From: Drosophila persimilis
Lineage: Eukaryota > Arthropoda > Insecta > Diptera > Drosophilidae
DNA length: 64,000 nucleotides
Assembly: GCF_003286085.1 (NCBI RefSeq)
Contig: NW_020825338.1
Coordinates: 1,426,001-1,490,000 of the forward strand
Direction of reading: 5' to 3'
In this document: one piece after another, positions 33,401 through 43,868 of the stretch
How the letters are laid out: every line of letters starts with the position of its first letter
Position numbering within the stretch: position 1 is the first letter of the stretch
The notes under the pieces: model-generated
Told to the model about the DNA's origin: nothing
Seen by the model: only the letters and a program-made list of their open reading frames with translations
The model's database searches: none
Program-made: the position numbers and the translations under genes

Positions 33401-33527
33401 AGAACTTTTCGGAGACCTTCGATCTTAATTTTGAGATATCACGCCAGGTCTTCGGGGTGACGCCTTATGCCGAATGGCGAGGATATTGGCTTCACCCTGG
33501 AGAACAGGCAGCAGTTTGTGGAACTGT
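30452..33527 (+). pseudogene. Herc4: Herc4-like (CG9153) pseudogene, 5' part: RCC1 repeats to HECT N-lobe
   Basis: Intron-containing copy of a HERC-type E3 ubiquitin ligase (RCC1 propeller plus HECT). Exon 1 30452-30520 (MALYCWGDASHGQLGLG), exon 2 from 30617, exon 3 30913-31158, exon 4 from 31219 (ACGGNHSFLISKS, FGWGKNTCGQLGL), further exons to 32548, exon 32549-32827 and the HECT exon from 32933 (EDAGGVRKEFFMLLLKDLLDPKY). Splice sites are mostly kept. Lesions include TGA at 31008-31010 (Trp in SWGDND), TAG 31894-31896, TGA 32205-32207, TAA 32450-32452, a shift in exon 2, a deletion before VTTTLYVDK, a missing linker after 32215, and a deletion after the ITYET segment near 33225. Retained introns mean a DNA-level copy. 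It cannot make a ligase. Confidence 0.9.
33516..33527. repeat. 12-bp target duplication (left) of the insertion in Herc4
   Basis: TTGTGGAACTGT is repeated at 47034-47045. The HECT reading frame (TLENRQQFVEL, then YVDFV) is continuous if one copy and everything between are removed. Confidence 0.9.
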
Positions 33528-34188
33528 CTAACTATAGCTTTGGACTATGCTTGGGATCATACCCATGAAGGGGCATGTGCCCCTTCTCGTTGCCTGAACC
33601 GTGAGAGCAGACTACTGCAGGATTAAGGGCAGTCCCATCCGGTGGCTTGGATGTATTTGGACAAGTCCGAAATGTCCGTGAGGAAAGCGGCCCCGAGAAT
33701 ACGAAGACGACGATTTCCAAGGGCCGGGCAGTGGCAGAAGAAGTGGGGCGTTCTCCTCGATGTCCCTGTTGCCGGGGACCCATATAAGGAAGACATTTAA
33801 CTGCTCTGCGATCTCGTGCAGAGATCTGCGGCAGTCATTTACAGTCGCTGAGTTCTAGAAGACGCACACTAAGTGCGTGTCTAGACGTAGTTTGGAGACG
33901 ATAGAAATGGCCTCCTTGATGGCTTCAATCTCCGCTTGGAACAATGACTGATGTTCAGCTCGCTGCAGTAGACTCCGCCTCCCACGCGGTCGTCTAGCTT
34001 TGAGCCAGGTGGGATTGATAGCTGGCAGGGCGTCGAGAGGTGATCACTAGGAATACAGTAATCTGTCCCCTCTGGTAATTGCGGGAGTCTCGTCAGGATC
34101 CCCGAGTGCCCAACCGCGGACGCCTTCCACAGTCTGGCTTCTCTCATTCTGAGGGCGGAAAGTGTTGCCACCTTCTTTCCCATGAGGT
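33528..34188 (-). mobile_element. LOA-type non-LTR element A, 3' end (left half)
   Basis: It aligns with the 3' parts of the LOA copies at 51.6-52.2 kb and 59.4-59.9 kb (GTGCCCCTTC, GATTAAGGGCAGT, CCGAAATGTCCGTGAGG, then CACTTTCCGCCCTCAG at its right end). It breaks off at the gypsy element 2 target duplication and resumes at 43004. Confidence 0.8.
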
Positions 34189-36082
34189 TGTAACGAACCG
34201 TTCTTCTCCGTCTGATGCAGCTGGGCTGGCTCAGCGGTCGATAGGCTCGCTGCAACAATATTTGTATGTTGCCCCGACGACAAGTAAGAAGGCACGGGTT
34301 GGGTCTTGTACTGGTATGTTAATATGCTTTATTGGTATCTTAAGTCTATCTTACGCTATTCCAACTCCGGTGCTGGTTCTCCTCTTGGGTTCTCCTCTGT
34401 GGTTCGATGAGCGCAATATGTCGCAGCATGCGTATTCTACTTCCGGATCGCGCATTCCTCAATGGACTGGAAACGTACTATTTTCTCGTGATGCCGGGTG
34501 TTTTCTTTGATTTTCTTGTGCGCGTCTGGTTTTCCCTACTGCCCTTCGCTGGCGCGCATGCCTTCCGCTGGCCCTCTGGATGCTTCGGGTAAGTTTTCCT
34601 CCCGCTTTGACGCCCTCCACCGCCTTCATTCAAGATTCCCTGATCATTTCTAGCGATACCCCGCCGTTCCTCTGCCGCAAGGTAAGACCATGTTTTTTTT
34701 TTATTATTTTTTTTTTTTATTGTTCTTGTGTTCCGTTACTTCTTTTTTGTTCCATTCCTCTTCTCTACTCTTCTTTTCTCCTCAATACTTAGCCCGAAAT
34801 ACCTCCTGCCGATCGGTGGACACCAACAGCCGGTACCGGACGCCACCGTCGTTGACCAGACGCTTCACCCTCCTTGCGGTTGGCTTTATCCGCGCGAGAG
34901 AGCGCGTGACGACGGCCGGACACTCCTCGCGGTTGACGGACCGCCACCGTGAGTTGTCCGCCGACCTCGTCTGGGGCCACGATGCCTGGCGCTGGAGCTC
35001 GGGCCGGCGCGCCTCCGTCCGCTCTCCTGGGCACGACGCCTGTCGGCCCAGCTTCGGTCGCTCGCCCTGGTCGGGTTCCGGCCATCGCCAAGGTCCTCTC
35101 TCCCATGGCTCTGGTGAGTGTTGTTCCGCGGCCTCGTCCTTCTTCGCTTCCGCCGTTGCTCTCGCGCCGTCACCCGCTTCGCCGTCTGGCCTGTCGACTC
35201 CTGTGGCCGTGCCCGCCGCCTCGGGTCCCGCTCGTCACTGGCGCGTGGTGCCTCCTCCCACAGTCGAGCCTCCCTCTCCTCTTGCCCGGGCTGCTGAGGC
35301 GCGGGCCCCGAGGCCCACGATATGTGCAGCGTTTGCACGTGCCACATCATGCCGTCTCGTACCGCAGAGCGCACCTCCTGCGAGACGAACGGCCCGATGG
35401 CGGCTCCCTGTGGCCCGTGCCAGTGCTGCTGACGCTGCTGCTGCTGATCCCCTTGGCCGCGCGCGTTGTCATCCGGCGGCCAGCTCTTCCTCTGCCCCCG
35501 GTGACGGTGGGGCCTGCGGCCGTGGCTCCTCCTCGGACTCGACGTGTTCAGGGGGTGGCTGCCACCTCCACTCCTCTTCGGGCGACTGGACTCGAGCCGC
35601 CTTCGGCGCTGGTGGGCACTCCGCCTCCTCCTCATCGCTGGAGATCACCGCCAGCCCGCCTGCCGCGCCCTCCGCCCGCGTCGCCCTTGCCTTCTCCGCT
35701 TCCGCACGCAGACGCGCCATCTCCCTTTGCTCCGCTGCATTGATCCGGCTAATGCACCGCCATTGGTGCGCGACGTCCCGCCTCCGCTTCTTGCGTGGCC
35801 TTCAGCCTCTTTGCCAGCGTCAGGGCGTCCTCCCATACACGCCGTTGCCTCCGCTCCGTGACGTCGGCCTGCGTTGTCTGCGGCTCCCTGACCGCGGTTT
35901 CGGTCGGCGTTGGCTGCCGCTCCTCGACCTGTGGGTCTGTCAGTCGCTGATCCCCTCGCCGCGCCGTCGACCTCCCCCTTGTGCGTACGCGTCGAACGCG
36001 TGGACGCCCGCTTCGAGGCCCGCTCACTTGGCTCCTCCTTCCGCTTCTCCGTGCGCCCCCTCCTTCCTCCCTCAGGCCGCTC

Positions 36083-36545
36083 CTCGCGCTTGCTGGTGCG
36101 GGGCTCCTCGCGCTTGCCGGTGTGGGGCTCCTCGCGCTCGCTGGTGCGGGGCTCCTCGCGCTTGCCGGTGTGGGGCTCCTCGCGCTTGCTGGTGCGGGGC
36201 TCCTCTCGTCTGCTGGTCTGGGGCTCCTCGCGCTTGGTGTGGGGCTCCTTGCGTCTGCTGGTCCGGGGCTCCTCGCGCTTCGCCTCGCGTGCGCGTTTTC
36301 TACGTGGCGCCGGCTCCCAGCTCACCAATTCCAGATCACTTTCCGCCTCGGTGTACCCCGGCGATACCACCGGGGACACCGTCGACACTAGCGGTGAGGC
36401 CAATAGCTGCAGCTCCGGGGACCTACTCCTGCTCGCCCTTTGCTCCTCGCGCTTGCTGGTGCGGGGATCCTCGCGCTTGCCGGTGTGGGGCTTCTCGCGC
36501 TTGCTGGTGCGGGGCTCCTCGCGTCTGCTGGTGCGGGGCTCCCAG
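36083..36545 (-). repeat. 24-bp coding tandem repeat
   Basis: About nine copies at 36083-36290 and four at 36440-36540 of a 24-bp unit (GCTGGTGCGGGGCTCCTCGC plus four bases on the plus strand), encoding EEPRTSKR-like octapeptides on the minus strand. A longer block (CACTTTCCGCCTCGGTGTAC...) is duplicated at 36339 and 36569, so there are two levels of repetition. Confidence 0.8.
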
Positions 36546-37683
36546 CTCACCCACTCCAGGTCACTTTCCGCCTCGGTGTACCCCGGCGATACCACCGGGG
36601 ACACCGTCGGTCCCATGGATCCCACGGTTGACACCAGCGGTGAGGCCAACAGCTGTAGCTCCGGGGACTTACTCCTACGCGCCCTTCGCTCCTCTCGTTC
36701 GACTTGGTACGCCTGCCGCCGACTTTGCGTATCGCCCATAGCCTGATACCCGCGGCGAATCCATTTCCGCTGCTCCGTTATATATCTCATTAAGTGCTGC
36801 TGCATCTTACCCTTTTTTTACACGTGGTCAACTTTTTGTTTGAAAAGACCTGATCGTGCGCTGCTCGCTCCTTTATAAGGGCTCGTGCCGGTGCTCACCG
36901 TTCCCTGTAACGGTGCCTTACATGGGCCCGTGGGACGGCTCTCTCTTGCCTTCCAGCTGTCTCTCTCGCTCGCTCCCGTTTTGAAAGTTATCCGCGCCTC
37001 TCGCCGCGTTAACCCTAGGGTGCCCCTGGTTTTGTTAGCCTTCCTTCGGTTCCCACTTCTTCTTCCTTTTTCTCTTTTTTTTTTTTATTTGGCCCTTTCT
37101 ACTTCCAGGCCTGGCGACGTGTTGTTTGGCTTCGCCTTGAATCTGGTAAGCCTCCCGAGTTCTTGGGTTCCTCATCTCACCTTGCCTTTTCTTCCAGCCC
37201 GTCCTTGGGTTCCGATCCAGGGTGCTGACCGATCTCCCAGCCCGTGATCAATAGGTCCTCCGACCTTTCGCCCGTGCTGCCAAACATCGGCCCGCCCCCC
37301 GTGGCCAGCTCCGCCCGTCTCTGGATCGGCTTAGACGCGGATGTCACCCCCGTGCTGCGCCTCGGACCCAGGGATCATCCGATTCCCCAGCCGGTAGACC
37401 GCGCACGGGCGGCATTCGCTTTTGTCCCGCCATCCCCGACGTTAGCAGCTGGCTTCGATGTCCTGGACCCGGACCCGAACTTCTGCTCATCTCGGAACCC
37501 CCTTCTCGGGTGCCCCCTCGTCCGTCGGCACACCACGCAACCCGCCCCCCCCCCTGGGATAGTGGTAACCCGGGTATCTTCTACCTTCTTTGCCTTTGAT
37601 CAGTTCCTATTGGCTGACGAGCTAATCCTCCTTTTTTTTCTTGTAGGTCCAGCTTCATTGGTCCGCCGGCCGCCGTCTGCTGC

Positions 37684-37880
37684 TTAGTTTTACTGAACCT
37701 TAGTTATAAGAGTATCCTGTATGGCCTTGTCCTGCGTGGCATCCAGTTGGGCCGCCCGCTCCTCCCTTGTGAGCGATTCCTGTCCTGCGTGACACGCGTG
37801 GTTCTTAGTTTTACTGAACCTTAGTTGTAGGAGTATCCTGTACGACCTTGTCCTGCGTGGCATCCAGCTGGGACTCTCCT
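37684..37880. repeat. Direct repeat, period 121 bp
   Basis: TTAGTTTTACTGAACCTTAG...GTGGCATCCAG occurs at 37684 and 37805 with few differences. Function unknown; possibly an LTR-internal or leader duplication. Confidence 0.75.
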
Positions 37881-38084
37881 TTCTGCCCCTGCCGCTAGTT
37901 TGTCTTGCCGCTGTCTTTCGTGCTCGTCCATCCTTCTCCGTATGCCTCGCCCGTTGCCCCTCCTTGTGCGTCGTCTACGCTTCGGTTCCAGGGCCTGTTT
38001 CAGGGGTTCCTTCCCCGGGTTGTGGCTTCAGGTCCCCTATATGAGCGGTTCGCGTCCGTTTCTCGCTGTCCTTCTTTAATTTAC

Positions 38085-40858
38085 AAATGACCGGGGACAC
38101 GATCCATTATGGTGTAGGGACCGTCATATCTCCGTCATGTCTCCAATCGTGGGTTTCCACGCTCTCCTCCTCAGGTTATAATACCTCGCCTGGTCCTGCG
38201 TCGCTCTTTCGAGATTCCGCCTCACCAGTTGAAATACCTCTCTCAACTTGGCAGCGTTCTCGTCATCGTATAGAGCCTTTGGTAGCCTCGGCTCTCTCCC
38301 TTGGACCACAAACGCCGGCGAGTACCCGGTGGTACGGCCAACATTATCTCTGGCCATTTCTCATCCCAGTTCCTCTGATTCCCTTCGGTGAACTGAGCTA
38401 TCATAGTTTTCACTGTCCGGTTAGTTCGCTACGTCGGGTTCTCCTCCGTGAACTGATGCCGTACACCCATCTGCTCCAAAAACCTCTTACTTACCTCTAC
38501 TGGTGAACTGGACGCCATTATCCGTGATCACCACCTTCGGCACGCCAAACCGGGACACGATGCGCTCTCGGAACGCTTTTGTTAGTGCTTCCGCCGTGGC
38601 CTTTCTCAAGGGGACCAACTCGGTCCATTTCGAGAACCGATCCACCATCACCATGCTTTGACCTGGGCAGAGGGCCCACGAAGTCGGCACACACCGTTGC
38701 CCACGGCTCCTCTGGCACTCGTGTCAGCATTTTTCCGGCCGCCTGCAGTGTACTTGGTTTGTAGCGTATGCACACTTTCTCACGTATGTCCTCACATCTC
38801 GATGCATCCCCGGCCAGTAGTGCCGGGCGGCTACTCTGGCCATCGTCCTTCTGCCGCCCGCGTGCCCCGCCTCCGGCGAGTCGTGATTCTCTCTTATGAC
38901 TCTCTCTCTTAGATCCTTCGGGACGCATAACTTCCATGATACTATCTCCTCTTCTCCGGCCTCTTATATCCGGCCTGCTTCCTCGACGTAATCCGGATAT
39001 TTCCTCGGTTCCGTCCTCATCCTCTCTTTAACCTTTTTAATCCATCCGGACTCTGCCTCCGGTTCGTGTCCCTTCTCTGCTTCCTCCTCGGTGGTTCTCA
39101 GGCATCGCTCCGCCAATGGCTGTCGGGACAGTGCGTCCGCCACTACGTTCAGCTGCCCTTTCCTATATGCGCCCACCTGGCGATCCTCCCTGTTGGGCCC
39201 TCGATGCTGTTCAACCATTTCAACGCCATGACCACCTTGAAATGGTATCCCTCCAGATAGGGCTTTAGCTTTCGTATAGCCCATACAATGGCCAGACACT
39301 CCTTTTCAGTCGCCGAATAGTTCTTTTTCCGCGCTATTCAGGGTCCTACTGGCGTATGAGATGACCCTCTCGCCCTTCTCCGTCTCTTGTGTCAGGATCG
39401 CCCCCAGTCCGTAGTCGCTGGCGTCCGTCTGGAGCACGAATTTCTTTGAGAAATCTGGGCATGCAAACACCGGGTCTGCTGTCAGCCGACTTTTAACGTC
39501 CTCGAACGCTTGTTGCTGCTTGCCATATACCGGTCTATCGTGTTCAGTGTTAATCTCTCCTTTTATATCCGTTCTGAACGGTAACTGTAAATTTATATTG
39601 GCATGGTCTTCTTCGATGATAGATACCATTTTCTCTCTGAGATTTTCTAAATTGTCCTCTTTGTAGGTTATTGTGTTATACAATTTCATTTTTTTCAATT
39701 CAGAATTTGCATAATTTTGAATGTCGGATATTTCTACGACGGCGCGTTCAGGATTTTTGCATTCTTCTTCAGCAAAGTGCTGAGGGGCTGCACCAACGTG
39801 GCGAATCCCTTTACGAAACGCCTGTACCAGGAGGCCACGCCCAAGTACTGTCGTAGCTCTTTGACACTCGCTGGCGGCTGCAACTCCTTAATGGCCGCCA
39901 CTTTCTCGGGATCGGTGCAGATTCCGTCTCCCGTTACCAAATGCCCCAGGTATCGTAGCTCCTTCCTAAAAAATTTACACTTGTCCACATTTAGGCGCAA
40001 GTTTGCGTTCTTCAACCGTCGAAAAACTTCTTCGAGGTTGCGCTTGTGCTCCTCCTCGTTACGGCCGATGACAATGATGTCGTCTTGGTACGCGAACGCG
40101 TGTGGCATCATCTCGGGGCCTATCACCTGGTCCAATGCCCTCTGGAACGTAGCCGAGGCTGAGTGGAGTCCGAATGGCATCACCTTCCACTGGAACAGCC
40201 CTTTGCCGGGCACCGTGAACGCGGTGAACTTTCTACTGCCTTCCTCCAGTGGTATCTGCCAATATCCGTCCTTTAAGTCTAAGCTACTGATGAACCGTGC
40301 CTCCCTGAGCTGGTCCAAAATATAGTCTATTCTTGGCATGGGGTACGCATCCTTGATGGACTTCGCGTTTATCTGTCTGAAGTCCACGCATAATCTCCAC
40401 TTTCCCGTCTTCTTTTTGACCATCACGATGGGTGAACTGTACGGACTCTTCGATGGCTCAATACACCCTCTTTCCAGCTGTTCGTCAACCTGTTGGTTGA
40501 TTTCGGCTTGCATCTTGGGATTTTTGGGATAGTAACACTGCTTGACCGGCTGGGCATCACTCATTGTGATCGTGTGTGTAGCTATGTTCGACACTCCCTT
40601 CAGTTCTCGGAACTCATCCAACTCCTTTGCCAGGAAGTTTTCAACCGATCCCTCCTCCGCTCGCGTTCCGTCGGATGCGGGCTCGACAGACCCTCCCGTG
40701 TTCGCTACCACCGCCACTGACAACTTCTCCTCCAACCGCCCCTGGCGGTGGCCTCTCGCAGGGATCACAACCCTGTGTCCCGCACAGGTCACCTCTGCTC
40801 CGACCGCGGCGAGGAAATCCCATCCCAGGACCAGCTCATCTATTACTCTGGGCATCAC
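38085..40858 (-). pseudogene. pol: Gypsy element 2 pol (PR end, RT, RNase H, integrase), broken
   Basis: The longest frame, 39734-40858, has the protease end (LVLGWDFL), RT fingers SPYSSPIVMVKKKTGKWRLCVDF (positions 138-160), SLDLKDGYWQI (Asp194) and an unusual catalytic box FAYQDD (257-260) where YLDD or YIDD is normal. The RNase H frame (39306-39698) has LQTDASDYGLGAIL, and NVVADALSRQP follows in another frame near 39150. Integrase pieces include TDNGVQF (about 38500-38530), GYSPAFVVQGREPRLP and LRRRAWKP (38124-38357). At least five frameshifts occur. A foreign stretch of about 230 bp sits between RT and RNase H. Confidence 0.85.
39524..39755 (-). pseudogene. Errantivirus-type PR-RT linker fragment inside gypsy element 2 pol
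   Basis: Between the RT end (LLKKNAKI) and RNase H (KQQQAFEDVKSRL), the minus strand encodes a stretch with LPFRTDIKGEIN and TEHDRPVY. That is the protease/RT linker of gypsy/17.6-type errantiviruses, not part of this element's lineage. It is AT-richer than its surroundings. It looks like template switching during reverse transcription, or a later insertion. It is a short non-functional fragment. Confidence 0.7.
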
Positions 40859-40955
40859 GAGAAGCGGGATTGTAACGCTCCACCTCGATCTGGGAATTGA
40901 TTTCCCGGCTGCGTCCGTCAGCCAGCCGCACCAGCTTGCTTGTGCCCAATGGCGG

Positions 40956-42171
40956 TCACTCCCGCATCGTCGACACGCCTGGGCTGGGTTTTTCCCCAGC
41001 CTCTATGTTCGTGTTCGCTTGGTCGTCCCGCCGCGTTGGGACCCGCCTTTTTTCCCCTGTCGAATCAGAGCTGGCTGCCGTTTCGCCCTGGCAGCGGCGA
41101 CATATCTCCGTTACTGCCGGACGAGCGAACGGATTGTTTGCTTTTGCTTTACTCGCCGAACACTCCCGTTGGAACTCCAGCCGGTCCCTCTCCAGAGCCT
41201 CAAACTCGTCGGCCAGCGTCATCATGTGATCCAGGTCTCTGCACCTATGTGGCCGGATGAACACCCTCAAATCGGGCATGCTGTTGTCTCTAATGAGCTC
41301 CAACTGCTCTTCGGACGTGCATTTTAGTGGCCGCATGAGGGTCTGCATCTCCACCATGTAGTCCTTGAATGGCTCTCCCCATCTTTGCTTCCTCAACCTC
41401 ACCTCCTGGAGTAATGTTTCAAAATACCCCCTCGGCAGGAAGTATGCTTGGAAGCTACGCGCAAATGCGTTCCATGTCTGCCACTGCCTGTTGTTGGCTA
41501 CAAACCACATGAGCGCCCGACCCTTTAGCAGCTCAGGCATGGCTCGCGGAATTAAATTCAACTCCAACCCGTACATGTCGGCTGACCACTCGATCTGTTC
41601 CAGGAACTCGAGTGGTTTCGCCGTTCCGTCGAACCGAAACGACCACTCCCTGACCTGCTTGGCGACGTGGGCAAAACTCGAACTGGACGGTCTCGTGGTT
41701 TGTTCATTGAGTCCCCGTCGACGATCCTCCCCTGCTCTCCCTTCTTCCTCCCTCTGTGGGTTTCTCGCGCTCCCTTGCTCCGGCTGTGCTGGTTGGCCTC
41801 TCCCCACTCTCTGCCCGCGGTCGGCTAAGCGACCGGCTTTTCACCGGGACCGCCAGGCTCGCGATGAGCTCCTCTTGGGTCTCGGACGGCCGTCTCCACA
41901 GCGTTACTTGCTCCGCACTCGCCGGCAGCGTCAGGCGCTCGTATGGATCCGCCCCGTCCTCCATCTGGGCCGCGGTCACGACTCCTCCCGCCTTCATCTC
42001 CCAGGCCTCGAGCGCGTCCGCATACTCCGGTTCCTCTCCGTGCTTCTCTATCCACTCCTTGAAAATTCGGCGCATCTCGGTCAGCGTGCCTTCCAATCGA
42101 AGACCGCACGCCCGCGCGCACTGGACCAAGTCCTCTTTCCTCAATGAGTGAACCCATCGTCGGCTCCTCAT
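40956..42171 (-). pseudogene. gag: Gypsy element 2 gag, frameshifted
   Basis: The first frame (41704-42171) begins MRSRRWVHSLRKEDLV and is highly charged. The second (40956-41807) holds the capsid region: WSFRFDGTAKPLEFLEQIEW, LLKGRALMWF, FARSFQAYFLPRGY, EPFKDYMVEMQTLMRP. A one-base shift in the overlap links them. A CRRCGSDRHWAQA zinc-knuckle-like stretch follows in yet another frame at about 40935-40975, without its last Cys. The architecture is of insect gypsy type; no RING is present, unlike element 1. Confidence 0.8.
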
Positions 42172-42242
42172 TTTTATGCCCTCGCGATACCAAACTCAGT
42201 ACCGCCCTTCCCAAATGCACTTTGCCTTTTACTTGTCGAGAG

Positions 42243-42260
42243 GCCCCACGTTGGGCGCCA
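42243..42260 (-). promoter_or_regulatory. Primer binding site, tRNA-Lys
   Basis: The same 18 bases as in gypsy element 1 (GCCCCACGTTGGGCGCCA on plus), here 2 bp inside the LTR. Confidence 0.85.
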
Positions 42261-42262
42261 GT

Positions 42263-43003
42263 TGTAACGAACCGTTCTTCTCCGTCTGATGCAGCTGGGC
42301 TGGCTCAGCGGTCGATAGGCTCGCTGACTGGGGCTAGCTATTCTTGGCACGTGGCCCAAATCCACCTCTCAGTCAGGCGCCTGACGCGTTCGCTCTCACT
42401 CGACTCACTTGGCTTTTCGGCCCGAGGGTGCCTCACTCCTGAAGGGATGCGCTTCAAGCGGGGCGCCGTTGGTTCAAGGGATTTGAGTCTTTGGCTCTTG
42501 GCTACACGCTCGAGTCCGCCTCTTAATCCTCACACAACGCGTTCGCTTTCTACGGTTCTCTTCCTTTTGCTTGGTTTCACTTTCGTGGCTCACTATTCAC
42601 TTCACTCTTGTTGGCTCCGTTTGCTGACTCTCCACTTTCCTGGTCGCGGCCCTCTTCTTATAGGCTCGCTTCTGCGTCGGCGCCGCCGATGCCGCCTGGT
42701 GCTAACGGCACTTTCCGCCATGCGGTGCTCGTATTTTTCCATCGGCGTTCCTTCATTCCCTTGTCGCTCTCCAACGGGACCTAGCTGGTGACGTGATCTC
42801 ATGACCATATTTGGTCATGCGCTGGGCCACTGCCGGCCCGATCCCGTCATCCCGCTGCTCTCTCTCCAGGGGTCCTCCCCTCTCATCTTGGGACCCCGGG
42901 AGAGCTCTCCTCGGGAATTCACCGCCTCCGGATATCCCCGGATAACGGCCGTTAGCGCTTAACCCTATACTGCCCCCTACGTGTGGGAATACCTTTCCTC
43001 ACA
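42263..43003 (-). repeat. Gypsy element 2, 5' LTR (right)
   Basis: 741 bp from TGTAACGAACCG to CTTTCCTCACA, followed by the AGGT duplication. Its first 61-64 bp recur at 34189-34249. The remainder has no match in the window. Confidence 0.8.
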
Positions 43004-43868
43004 AGGTCTACAGGGAGGAGGTCCAGCACAGTATCGAGGGCTTCCAGTGCGTAGCCCGCCGGTTATGCATAGCTCTGCCAGGCGTTGAACTCTGCTGAGT
43101 TTATTGAGGCATGTCCTGTCTAAGGCTGGCCACCATACCACCACTCCATGGCGCTGTAGAGCCACTGGACTATATAGGGGGTCATTCCCCATTTTAGTCC
43201 GATGGCTTTCCTGCAAGTATAGAGAGCCACTGTGGCTTTCTTTACTCTATCCTCTATGCCTAATAAAGGTGGGATAAGACCCGGACCCCCCGGTTTAACT
43301 GAAAAGCTACTCACCTCTTTCGTTTGTGTCAGTGCTTCCCCACTGACAGTGATGTGCATTGGCGTCGCACCCCACAATTAGGCCGATGTCCTTGGCCGCA
43401 CCGTCTGCGATTAGTGCCCGGAGAGGCGCGTGTGGAGGGAGGTCTGGTTGATCATGCCCCATGTATGCGGAGCAGATCCTCAGTGAGCGCTTCTGGCCTT
43501 CGAGGCTCACTGCGGTGTGGTCTTCATTGCTGAAATTTGCGAGCAAAACTAAGTGCAACTCTCTTTTTGCAAGAATGCAGGTACGAATTTTACCTGCGGT
43601 TTCAGCTACGTATTGCTTGTAGTCAGAAGTCCTCAGACCGGAGACCCTGTTTCCGAGGATCCAGGGCTCCTGAATGAGGACTATGTCGGCTCCACCCTTG
43701 GCCAGTAGAGCAGCTCATGCTGCCTTACAATGGTGGAGGTTTATCTGCAGGATCGTCAGTGACATTCCTGAGTCTCACCTACACCATTGTTGCTTCTAGA
43801 TTGCTGTCGGGGGAATCCGGCTCCTCCCCGACAACGATGTGGCTGAGACGTCTGGCTAGGTCGCTCTC
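43004..43868 (-). pseudogene. LOA-type element A, 5' part with internal deletion
   Basis: Reading the minus strand from the right: an ORF1 tail (SHIVVGEEPDSP), then the ORF2 start (LQINLHHCKAA), endonuclease motifs (IVLIQEPWI, GCDANAHHCQWGSTDTNERGE). A direct jump near 43310 follows, to post-RT sequence (DRVKKATVALYTCRKAIGLKWG, LNKLSRVQRLAELCITG). The RT domain is deleted. It is the same family as the copies at 51.6 and 59.4 kb. Confidence 0.8.

Larger units (their letters stand above)
34250..38084. other. G+C-rich region of gypsy element 2 or a foreign insert, unidentified
   Basis: This block lies between the residual left LTR and the end of pol. The minus strand is purine-rich and holds a 386-codon frame (35645-36805) starting MQQHLMRYITEQRKW, with many copies of an EEPRTSKR octapeptide. 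Other frames continue to about 34790. The plus strand carries several consensus splice sites (see findings). It could be a third ORF of the element or part of another element. I do not recognise its product. Confidence 0.4.
34189..43003 (-). mobile_element. Ty3/gypsy LTR retrotransposon 2 (degenerate, chimeric)
   Basis: It is bounded by AGGT duplications (34185-34188 and 43004-43007), with LTR ends TGTAACG...CTCACA. Gag, pol, PBS and right LTR are on the minus strand. The left LTR matches the right one only over its first 61 bp (34189-34249) and then diverges, so the 3' end is rearranged. Frameshifts are frequent throughout. It is inserted in LOA element A. Confidence 0.8.

Noticed and set aside
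34949-35743. Host gene in the G+C-rich block
   Set aside because: Frames overlap on both strands, no conserved domain or full exon set could be read, and the block lies inside a retrotransposon.
34690-36741. 683-codon plus-strand ORF
   Set aside because: Its sequence is a run of Leu/Ala/Gly and Ser/Arg repeats caused by G+C-rich 24-bp units, with overlapping long frames on both strands. Composition alone can explain it. No domain is seen.
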